Source: Osmia lignaria lignaria (lineage: Eukaryota; Arthropoda; Insecta; Hymenoptera; Megachilidae). Taken from it: a stretch of DNA of 64,000 bases. A model generated the notes under the pieces. It made no database searches, was not told where the DNA came from, and worked only from the letters and a program-made list of their open reading frames with translations. Shown here one piece after another: positions 49,583 to 60,232 of this stretch. Location of the stretch: positions 3,254,001-3,318,000 of the forward strand of contig NW_027478165.1 of NCBI RefSeq assembly GCF_051020975.1, in the 5' to 3' direction. Every line of letters starts with the position of its first letter. The stretch's first letter is position 1. The position numbers and the translations under genes were made by a program.

Positions 49583-51192
49583 AATATCTCGGAAACGAAG
49601 CGAGCTATGGCAAAATGTTAAGAGACCTTTTTTGTACAGAATTATGTTTCCTACTTTTTATGTTCTATGATATTTTTTGATCAGATGCGTAGTTCTCGAG
49701 ATATATCAAGATATTTAAAAGTTCCGAAACCGCACCAACATAATAGAGATACAGAAACACCATGGCCCCTTTCTTTGAGATAACTCTGCACTAGTGCGAG
49801 CCGCAAATGCCACTTCCAGCTTAGCTGTGCAGAAGAAGAACAACAAGAAGCAGAAATATCTCGAAATATGTCCGTTAGGCCCCTTCCCTTGAGATAAATC
49901 TGCAAATATCTCGGAAACGAAGCGAGCTATGGCAAAATGTTAAGAGACCTTTTTTGTAGAGAATTAAGTTTCCTACTTTTTATGTTCTATGATATTTTTT
50001 GATCAGATGCGTAGTTCTCGAGATATATTAAGATATTTAAAAGTTCCGAAGCCGCACCAACATAATAGAGATACAGAAACACCGTAGCCCCTTTCTTTGA
50101 GATAACTCTGCACTATTGCGAGCTGTAAATGCCACTTCCAGCTTAGCTGTGCAGAAGAAGAACAACAAGAAGAAGAAATATCTCGAAATATGTCCGTCAG
50201 GCCCCTGCCCTTGAGATATATCTGCAAATATCTCGGAAACGAAGCGAGCTATGGCAAAATGTTAAGAGACCTTTTTTGTAGAGAATTATGTTTCCTACAA
50301 TTTACGTTCTATGATATTTTTTGATCAGATGCGTAGTTCTCGAGATATATCCTGATATTTAAAAGTTCCGAAGCGGCACCAACATAATAGAGATACAGAA
50401 ACACCGTGGCCCCTTTCTTTGAGGTAACTCTGCACTATTGCGAGCTGCAAATGCCACTTCCAGCTTAGCTGTGCAGAAGAAGAACAACAAGAAGAAGAAA
50501 TATCTGGAAATATGTCCGTCAGGCCCCTTCCCTTGAGATAAATCTGCAAATATCTCGGAAACGAAGCGAGCTACGGCAAAATGTTAAGAGACCTTTTTTG
50601 TAGAAAATTAGGATTCCCACTTTTTATGTTCTATGATATTTTTTGAACAGATGCGTAGTTCTCGAGATATATCAAGATATTTAAAAGTTCCGAAGCCGCA
50701 CCAACATAATAGAGATACAGAAACACCGTGGCCCCTTTCTTTGAGATAACTCTGCACTATTGCGACCTGCAAATGCCACTTCCAGCTTAGCTGTGCAGAA
50801 GAGGAACAACAAGAAGAAGAAATATCTCGGAATATGTCCGTCAGGCCCCTTCCCTTGAGCTAAATCTGCAAATATCTCGGAAACGATGCCAGCTATGGGA
50901 AAATGTTAAGAGACCTTTTTTGTAGAGAATTAAGTTTCCTACTTTTTATGTTCTATGATATTTTTTGATCAGATGCGTAGTTCTCGAGATATATCAAGAT
51001 ATTTAAAAGCTCCGAAGCTGCACCAACATAATAGAGGTACAGAAACACCGTGGCCCCTTTCTTTGAGATAACTCTGCACTATTGCGAGCTGCAAATGCCA
51101 CTTCCAGCTTAGCTGTGCAGAAGAAGAACAACAAGAATAAGAAATATTTCGAAATATGTCCGTCAGGCCCCTTCCCTTGAGATAAATCTGCA
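49583..51192. repeat. Five-monomer derivative S-T-(U/V)-X2-W
   Basis: The six-mer order with U and V replaced by one hybrid monomer, giving 1,610 bp. S, T, X2 and W match their counterparts at their markers. Length reduction by exactly one monomer is the expected product of an exchange between adjacent monomers. Confidence 0.85.
50227..50548. repeat. Chimeric U/V monomer
   Basis: The left part has all U markers (TATCCTGATATTT, GAAGCGGCACC, GAGGTAACTC at 50421-50430). The right part has the V marker ATCTGGAAATATG (50502-50514), and the next monomer begins GCTACGGCAAAATG as after V. The switch is confined to about 50426-50505, which covers the second fold-back and the triplet tract. Confidence 0.88.
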
Positions 51193-51514
51193 AATATCTC
51201 GGAAACCAAGCGAGCTATGGCAAAATGTTTAGAGACCTTATTTGTAGAGAATTAAGTTTCCTACTTTTTATGTTCTACGATATTTTTTGATCAGATGCGT
51301 AGTTCTCGAGATATATCAAGATATTTAAAAGTTCCGAAGCCGCACCAACATAATAGAGATACAGAAACACCGTGGCCCCTTTCTTTGAGATAACTCTGCA
51401 CTATTGCGAGCTGCAAATGCCACTTCCAGCTTAGCTGTGCAGAAGAAGAACAACAAGAAGAAGAAATATCTCGAAATATGTCCGTCAGGCCCCTTCCCTT
51501 GAGATAAATCTGCA
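51193..51514. repeat. Transition monomer between domains II and III
   Basis: An I-type monomer beginning GGAAACCAAGCG and TTTAGAGACCTTATTTG. To its right the domain III markers TCTGCACATATCTCGG and AATGTGAAGAGACC appear and the S/T/U/V/X2/W markers stop. Confidence 0.6.
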
Positions 51515-53446
51515 AATATCTCGGAAACGAAGCGAGCTATGGCAAAATGTTAAGAGACCTTTTTTGTAGAGAACTATGTTTCCTACAATTTAAGTTCTCT
51601 GATATTTTTTGATCAGAAGCGTAGTTTTCGAGATATATCGAGATATTTAAAAGTTCCGAAGCCGCCCCAACATAATAGAGATACAGAAACACCGTGGCCC
51701 CTTTCTTTGAGATAACTCTGCACTAGTGCGAGCCGCAAATGCCACTTCCAGCTTAGCTGTGCAGAAGAAGAACAACAAGAAGAAGAAATATCTCGAAATA
51801 TGTCCGTCAGGCCCCTTCCCTTGAGATAAATCTGCACATATCTCGGAAACGAAGCGAGCTATGGCAAAATGTGAAGAGACCTTTTGTGTAGAGAATTAAG
51901 TTTCCTACTTTTTATCTTCTATGATATTTTTTGATCAGATGCGTAGTTCTCGAGATATATCAAGATATTTAAAAGTTCCGAAGCCGCACCAACATAATAG
52001 AGATACAGAAACACCGTGGCCCCTCTCTTTGAGATAACTCTGCACTATTGCGAGCTGGAAATGCCACTTCCAGTTTAGCTGTGCAGAAGAAGAACAACAA
52101 GAAGAAGAAATATCTCGATATATGTCCGTCAGGCCCCTTCCCTTGAGATATATCTGCAAATATCTCGGAAACGAAGTGAGCTATGGCAAAATGTTAAGAG
52201 ACCTTTTTTGTAGAGAATTATGTTTCCTACAATTTATGTTCTATGATATTTTTTGATCAGAAGCGTAGTTTTCGAGATATATCGAGATATTTAAAAGTTC
52301 CGAAGCCGCACCAACATAATAGAGATACAGAAACCCCGTGGCCCCTTTCTTTGAGATAACTCTGCACTAGTGCGAGCCGCAAATGCCACTTCCAGCTTAG
52401 CTGTGCAGAAGAAGAACAACAAGAAGAAGAAGTATCTCGAAATATGTCCGTCAGGCCCGTTCCTTTGAGCTGAATCTGCAAATATCTCGGAAACGAAGCG
52501 AGCTATGGCAAAATGTTAAGAGACGTTTTTTGTAGAGAATTATGTTTCCTACGATTTATGTTCTATGATATTTTTTGATCAGAAGCGTAGTTTTCGAGAT
52601 ATATCGAGATATTTAAAAGTTCCGAAGCCGCACCAACATAATAGAGATACAGAAACACCGTGGCCCCTTTCTTTGAGATAACTCTGCACTAGTGCGAGCC
52701 GCAAATGCCACTTCCAGCTTAGCTGTGCAGAAGAAGAACAACAAGAAGAAGAAATATCTCGAAATATGTCCGTCAGGCCCCTTCCCTTGAGATAAATCTG
52801 CACATATCTCGGAAACGAAGCGAGCTATGGCAAAATGTGAAGAAACCTTTTGTGTAGAGAATTAAGTTTCCTACTTTTTATCTTCTATGATATTTTTTGA
52901 TCAGATGCGTAGTTCTCGAGATATATCAAGATACTTAAAAGTTCCGAAGCCGCACCAACATAATAGAGATACAGAAACACCGTGGCCCCTCTCTTTGAGA
53001 TAACTCTGCACTATTGCGAGCTGTAAATGCCACTTCCAGCTTAGCTGTGCAGAAGAAGAACAACAAGAAGAAGAAATATCTCGATATATGTCCGTCAGGC
53101 CCCTTCCCTTGAGATATATCTGCAAATATCTCGGAAACGAAGTGAGCTATGGCAAAATGTTAAGAGACCTTTTTTGTAGAGAATTATGTTTCCTACAATT
53201 TATGTTCTATGATATTTTTTGATCAGAAGCGTAGTTTTCGAGATATATCGAGATATTTAAAAGTTCCGAAGCCGCACCAACATAATAGAGATACAGAAAC
53301 ACCGTGGCCCCTTTCTTTGAGATAACTCTGCACTAGTGCGAGCCGCAAATGCCACTTCCAGCTTAGCTGTGCAGAAGAAGAACAACAAGAAGAAGAAGTA
53401 TCTCGAAATATGTCCGTCAGGCCCGTTCCTTTGAGCTGAATCTGCA
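51515..53446. repeat. Two trimers d-(k/y)-c
   Basis: 51515-52480 and 52481-53446, 966 bp each. The middle monomers are hybrids of k and y. The first (51837-52158) is k-like up to CAGTTTAGC and y-like from CTCGATATATG, with the switch between 52074 and 52119. The second (52803-53124) switches between 52991 and 53024. The d monomer is marked by a right end reading CTGCACATATC and k by AATGTGAAGAGACC and CTTTTGTGTAG. Confidence 0.8.
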
Positions 53447-56400
53447 AATATCTCGGAAACGAAGCGAGCTATGGCAAAATGTTAAGAGACGTTTTTTGTA
53501 GAGAATTATGTTTCCTACAATTTATGTTCTATGATATTTTTTGATCAGAAGCGTAGTTTTCGAGATATATCGAGATATTTAAAAGTTCCGAAGCCGCACC
53601 AACATAATAGAGATACAGAAACACCGTGCCCCTTTCTTTGAGATAACTCTGCACTAGTGCGAGCCGCAAATGCCACTTCCAGCTTAGCTGTGCAGAAGAA
53701 GAACAACAAGAAGAAGAAATATCTCGAAATATGTCCGTCAGGCCCCTTCCCTTGAGATAAATCTGCACATATCTCGGAAACGAAGCGAGCTATGGCAAAA
53801 TGTGAAGAGACCTTTTGTGTAGAGAATTAAGTTTCCTACTTTTTATCTTCTATGATATTTTTTGATCAGATGCGTAGTTCTCGAGATATATCAAGATATT
53901 TAAAAGTTCCGAAGCCGCACCAACATAATAGAGATACAGAAACACCGTGGCCCCTCTCTTTGAGATAACTCTGCACTATTGCGAGCTGGAAATGCCACTT
54001 CCAGTTTAGCTGTGCAGAAGAAGAACAACAAGAAGAAGAAATATCTCGAAATATGTCCGTCAGGCCCCTTCCCTTGAGATAAATCTGCAAATATCTCGGA
54101 AACGAAGAGAGCTATGGCAAAATGTTGAGAGACCTTTTTTGTAGAGAATTAAGTTTCCTACTTTTCATGTTCTATGATATTTTTTGATCAGATGCGTAGT
54201 TCCCGAGATATATCAAGATATTTAAAAGTTCCGAAGCCGCACCAACATAATAGATATACAGAAACACCGTGGCCCCTTTCTTTGAGATAACTCTGCACTA
54301 TTGCGAGCTGTAAATGCCACTTCCAGCTTAGCTGTGCAGAAGAAGAACAACAAGAAGAAGAAATATCTCGATATATGTCCGTCAGGCCCCTTCCCTTGAG
54401 ATATATCTGCAAATATCTCGGAAACGAAGTGAGCTATGGCAAAATGTTAAGAGACCTTTTTTGTAGAGAATTATGTTTCCTACAATTTATGTTCTATGAT
54501 ATTTTTTGATCAGAAGCGTAGTTTTCGAGATATATCGAGATATTTAAATGTTCCGAAGCCGCACCAACATAATAGAGATACAGAAACCCCGTGGCCCCTT
54601 TCTTTGAGATAACTCTGCACTAGTGCGAGCCGCAAATGCCACTTCCAGCTTAGCTGTGCAGAAGAAGAACAACAAGAAGAAGAAGTATCTCGAAATATGT
54701 CCGTCAGGCCCGTTCCTTTGAGCTGAATCTGCAAATATCTCGGAAACGAAGCGAGCTATGGCAAAATGTTAAGAGACGTTTTTTGTAGAGAATTATGTTT
54801 CCTACAATTTATGTTCTATGATATTTTTTGATCAGAAGCGTAGTTTTCGAGATATATCGAGATATTTAAAAGTTCCGAAGCCGCACCAACATAATAGAGA
54901 TACAGAAACACCGTGCCCCTTTCTTTGAGATAACTCTGCACTAGTGCGAGCCGCAAATGCCACTTCCAGCTTAGCTGTGCAGAAGAAGAACAACAAGAAG
55001 AAGAAATATCTCGAAATATGTCCGTCAGGCCCCTTCCCTTGAGATAAATCTGCACATATCTCGGAAACGAAGCGAGCTATGGCAAAATGTGAAGAGACCT
55101 TTTGTGTAGAGAATTAAGTTTCCTACTTTTTATCTTCTATGATATTTTTTGATCAGATGCGTAGTTCTCGAGATATATCAAGATATTTAAAAGTTCCGAA
55201 GCCGCACCAACATAATAGAGATACAGAAACACCGTGGCCCCTCTCTTTGAGATAACTCTGCACTATTGCGAGCTGGAAATGCCACTTCCAGTTTAGCTGT
55301 GCAGAAGAAGAACAACAAGAAGAAGAAATATCTCGAAATATGTCCGTCAGGCCCCTTCCCTTGAGATAAATCTGCAAATATCTCGGAAACGAAGAGAGCT
55401 ATGGCAAAATGTTGAGAGACCTTTTTTGTAGAGAATTAAGTTTCCTACTTTTCATGTTCTATGATATTTTTTGATCAGATGCGTAGTTCCCGAGATATAT
55501 CAAGATATTTAAAAGTTCCGAAGCCGCACCAACATAATAGATATACAGAAACACCGTGGCCCCTTTCTTTGAGATAACTCTGCACTATTGCGAGCTGTAA
55601 ATGCCACTTCCAGCTTAGCTGTGCAGAAGAAGAACAACAAGAAGAAGAAATATCTCGATATATGTCCGTCAGGCCCCTTCCCTTGAGATATATCTGCAAA
55701 TATCTCGGAAACGAAGTGAGCTATGGCAAAATGTTAAGAGACCTTTTTTGTAGAGAATTATGTTTCCTACAATTTATGTTCTATGATATTTTTTGATCAG
55801 AAGCGTAGTTTTCGAGATGTATCGAGATATTTAAAAGTTCCGAAGCCGCACCAACATAATAGAGATACAGAAACACCGTGGCCCCTTTCTTTGAGATAAC
55901 TCTGCACTAGTGCGAGCCGCAAATGCCACTTCCAGCTTAGCTGTGCAGAAGAAGAACAACAAGAAGAAGAAGTATCTCGAAATATGTCCGTCAGGCCCGT
56001 TCCTTTGAGCTGAATCTGCAAATATCTCGGAAACGAAGCGAGCTATGGCAAAATGTTAAGAGACGTTTTTTGTAGAGAATTATGTTTCCTACAATTTATG
56101 TTCTATGATATTTTTTGATCAGAAGCGTAGTTTTCGAGATATATCGAGATATTTAAAAGTTCCGAAGCCGCACCAACATAATAGAGATACAGAAACACCG
56201 TGGCCCCTTTCTTTGAGATAACTCTGCACTAGTGCGAGCCGCAAATACCACTTCCAGCTTAGCTGTGCAGAAGAAGAACAACAAGAAGAAGAAATATCTC
56301 GAAATATGTCCGTCAGGCCCCTTCCCTTGAGATAAATCTGCACATATCTCGGAAACGAAGCGAGCTATGGCAAAATGTGAAGAGACCTTTTGTGTAGAGA

Positions 56401-56986
56401 ATTAAGTTTCCTACTTTTTATCTTCTATGATATTTTTTGATCAGATGCGTAGTTCTCGAGATATATCAAGATATTTAAAAGTTCCGAAGCCGCACCAACA
56501 TAATAGAGATACAGAAACACCGTGGCCCCTCTCTTTGAGATAACTCTGCACTATTGCGAGCTGGAAATGCCACTTCCAGTTTAGCTGTGCAGAAGAAGAA
56601 CAACAAGAAGAAGAAATATCTCGAAATATGTCCGTCAGGCCCCTTCCCTTGAGATAAATCTGCAAATATCTCGGAAACGAAGAGAGCTATGGCAAAATGT
56701 TGAGAGACCTTTTTTGTAGAGAATTAAGTTTCCTACTTTTCATGTTCTATGATATTTTTTGATCAGATGCGTAGTTCCCGAGATATATCAAGATATTTAA
56801 AAGTTCCGAAGCCGCACCAACATAATAGATATACAGAAACACCGTGGCCCCTTTCTTTGAGATAACTCTGCACTATTGCGAGCTGTAAATGCCACTTCCA
56901 GCTTAGCTGTGCAGAAGAAGAACAACAAGAAGAAGAAATATCTCGATATATGTCCGTCAGGCCCCATCCCTTGAGATATATCTGCA
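53125..56986. repeat. Three four-monomer units c-d-k-y
   Basis: 53125-54411 and 54412-55698 (1,287 bp each) and 55699-56986 (1,288 bp). The first two contain a d monomer with the same one-base deletion, ACCGTGCCCCTTT instead of ACCGTGGCCCCTTT. The third is full length but has a private AAATACCACTTCC change. Shared y markers are AATAGATATACAG, GTTCCCGAGATAT and CTCGATATATG. Confidence 0.88.
53447..53767. repeat. 321-bp d monomer with a one-base deletion
   Basis: One G of the TGGCCCC box is missing (near 53629). The identical deletion at 54734-55054 marks the pair as copies of one four-mer. The deletion changes the frame of the recurring minus-strand open frame, whose peptide end differs accordingly. 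Confidence 0.9.
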
Positions 56987-59900
56987 AATATCTCGGAAAC
57001 GAAGTGAGCTATGGCAAAATGTTAAGAGACCTTTTTTGTAGAGAATTATGTTTCCTACAATTTATGTTCTATGATATTTTTTGATCAGAAGCGTAGTTTT
57101 CGAGATATATCGAGATATTTAAAAGTTCCGAAGCCGCACCAACATAATAGAGATACAGAAACACCGTGGCCCCTTTCTTTGAGATAACTCTGCACTAGTG
57201 CGAGCCGCAAATGCCACTTCCAGCTTAGCTGTGCAGAAGAAGAACAACAAGAAGAAGAAATATCTCGAAATATGTCCGTCAGGCCCCTTCCCTTGAGATA
57301 AATCTGCACATATCTCGGAAACGAAGCGAGCTATGGCAAAATGTCAAGAGACCTTTTGTGTAGAGAATTAAGTTTCCTACTTTTTATCTTCTATGATATT
57401 TTTTGATCAGATGCGTAGTTCTCGAGATATATCAAGATATTTAAAAGTTCCGAAGCCGCACCAACATAATAGAGATACAGAAACACCGTGGCCCCTCTCT
57501 TTGAGATAACTCTGCACTATTGCGAGCTGGAAATGCCACTTCCAGTTTAGCTGTGCAGAAGAAGAACAACAAGAAGAAGAAATATCTCGAAATATGTCCG
57601 TCAGGCCCCTTCCCTTGAGATAAATCTGCAAATATCTCGGAAACGAAGAGAGCTATGGCAAAATGTTGAGAGACCTTTTTTGTAGAGAATTAAGTTTCCT
57701 ACTTTTCATGTTCTATGATATTTTTTGATCAGATGCGTAGTTCCCGAGATATATCAAGATATTTAAAAGTTCCGAAGCCGCACCAACATAATAGATATAC
57801 AGAAACACCGTGGCCCCTTTCTTTGAGATAACTCTGCACTATTGCGAGCTGTAAATGCCACTTCCAGCTTAGCTGTGCAGATGAAGAACAACAAGAAGAA
57901 GAAATATCTCGATATATGTCCGTCAGGCCCCTTCCCTTGAGATATATCTGCAAATATCTCGGAAACGAAGTGAGCTATGGCAAAATGGTAAGAGACCTTT
58001 TTTGTAGAGAATTATGTTTCCTACAATTTATGTTCTATGATATTTTTTGATCAGAAGCGTAGTTTTCGAGATATATCGAGATATTTAAAAGTTCCGCAGC
58101 CGCACCAACATAATAGAGATACAGAAACACCGTGGCCCCTTTCTTTGAGATAACTCTGCACTAGTGCGAGCCGCAAATGCCACTTCCAGCTTAGCTGTGC
58201 AGAAGAAGAACAACAAGAAGAAGAAATATCTCGAAATATGTCCGTCAGGCCCCTTCCCTTCAGATAAATCTGCACATATCTCGGAAACGAAGCGAGCTAT
58301 GGCAAAATGTGAAGAGACCTTTTGTGTAGAGAATTAAGTTTCCTACTTTTTATCTTCTATGATATTTTTTGATCAGATGCGTAGTTCTCGAGATATATCA
58401 AGATATTTAAAAGTTCCGAAGCCGCACCAACATAATAGAGATACAGAAACACCGTGGCCCCTCTCTTTGAGATAACTCTGCACTATTGCGAGCTGGAAAT
58501 GCCACTTCCAGTTTAGCTGTGCAGAAGAAGAACAACAAGAAGAAGAAATATCTCGAAATATGTCCGTCAGGCCCCTTCCCTTGAGATAAATCTGCAAATA
58601 TCTCGGAAACGAAGAGTGCTATGGCAAAATGTTGAGAGACCTTTTTTGTAGAGAATTAAGTTTCCTACTTTTCATGTTCGATGATATTTTTTGATCAGAT
58701 GCGTAGTTCTCGAGATATATCAAGATATTTAAAAGTTCCGAAGCTGCACCAACATAATAGAGGTACAGAAACACCGTGGCCTCTTTCTTTGAGATAACTC
58801 TGCACTATTGCGAGCTGCAAATGCCACTTCGAGCTTAGCTGTGCAGAAGAAGAACAACAAGAAGAAGAAATATCTCGAAATATGTCCGTCAGACCCCTTC
58901 CCTTGAGATGAATCTGCAAATATCTCGGAAACGAAGCGAGCTATGGCAAAATGTTAAGAGACCTTTTTTGTAGAGAATAATGTTTCCTACAATTTACGTT
59001 CTATGATATTTTTTGATCAGAAGCGTAGTTCTCGAGATATATCAAGATATTTAAAAGTTCCGAAGACGCACCAACATAATAGAGATACAGAAACACCGTG
59101 GCCCCTTTCTTTGAGATAACTCTGCACTAGTGCGAGCCGCAAATGCCACTTCCAGCTTAGCTGTGCAGAAGAAGAACAACAAGAAGAAGAAGTATCTCGA
59201 AATATGTCCGTCAGGCCCGTTCCTTTGAGCTGAATCTGCAAATATCTCGGAAACGAAGCGAGCTATGGCAAAATGGTAAGAGACGTTTTTTGTAGAGAAT
59301 TATGTTTCCTACAATTTATGTTCTATGATATTTTTTGATCAGAAGCGTAGTTTTCGAGATATATCGAGATATTTAAAAGTTCCGAAGCCGCACCAACATA
59401 ATAGAGATACAGAAACACCGTGGCCCCTTTCTTTGAGATAACTCTGCACTAGTGCGACCCGCAAATGCCGCTTCCAGCTTAGCTGTGCAGAAGAAGAACA
59501 ACAAGAAGAAGAAGTATCTCGAAATATGTCCGTCAGGCCCGTTCCTTTGAGCTGAATCTGCAAATATCTCGGAAACGAAGCGAGCTATGGCAAAATGTTG
59601 AGAGACGTTTTTTGTAGAGAATTATGTTTCCTACAATTTATGTTCGATGATATTTTTTGATCAGATGCGTAGTTCTCGAGATATATCAAGATATTTAAAA
59701 GTTCCGAAGCTGCACCAACATAATAGAGGTACAGAAACACCGTGGCCTCTTTCTTTGAGATAACTCTGCACTATTGCGAGCTGCAAATGCCACTTCGAGC
59801 TTAGCTGTGCAGAAGAAGAACAACAAGAAGAAGAAATATCTCGAAATATGTCCGTCAGACCCCTTCCCTTGAGATGAATCTGCAAATATCTCGGAAACGA

Positions 59901-60206
59901 AGCGAGCTATGGCAAAATGTTAAGAGACCTTTTTTGTAGAGAATAATGTTTCCTACAATTTACGTTCTATGATATTTTTTGATCAGAAGCGTAGTTCTCG
60001 AGATATATCAAGATATTTAAAAGTTCCGAAGACGCACCAACATAATAGAGATACAGAAACACCGTGGCCCCTTTCTTTGAGATAACTGTGCACTAATGCG
60101 AGCCGCAAATGCCACTTCCAGCTTAGCTGTGCAGAAGAAGAACAACAAGAAGAAGAAATATCTCGAAATATGTCCGTCAGGCCCCTTCCCTTGAGATATA
60201 TCTGCA
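56021..60206. repeat. 13-monomer block, copy 1 (4,186 bp)
   Basis: Order d-k-y, d-k-y, d-k-z, c', c'', z, c'/R. Private changes with exact counterparts 4,186 bp downstream include AAATACCACTTCC, GCCCCATCCC, GCAGATGAAGAAC, AAAATGGTAAGAG, GTTCCGCAGCCG, CCCTTCAGATAAATC and GTTCGATGATATT. z is marked by GAAGCTGCACC, GGCCTCTTTC and CACTTCGAGC. The last monomer (59885-60206) is itself a hybrid of a c'-like left end and an R-like right end. Confidence 0.9.
58597..59884. repeat. z-c'-c''-z string
   Basis: The two z monomers (58597 and 59563) are 966 bp apart and share GAAGCTGCACC, AGAGGTACAG, GGCCTCTTTC, CACTTCGAGC and GTCAGACCCC. The c'' monomer has CGACCCGCAAATGCCGC. The first base group of the second z has the ACGTTTTTTG form inherited from c'', so the string was built by duplication with a junction inside a monomer. 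Confidence 0.75.
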
Positions 60207-60232
60207 AATATCTCGGAAACGAAGCGAGCCAT
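60017..60232 (-). other. ATG-initiated minus-strand open frame (71 codons), judged fortuitous
   Basis: A single change, GAGCTATGGC to GAGCCATGGC, creates an ATG (60230-60232 on the minus strand) in a second minus-strand frame. That frame is phenylalanine-rich from the reversed triplet tract. Elsewhere it opens only with TTG. It is limited to one monomer in the window and has no recognisable domain. Confidence 0.7.
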
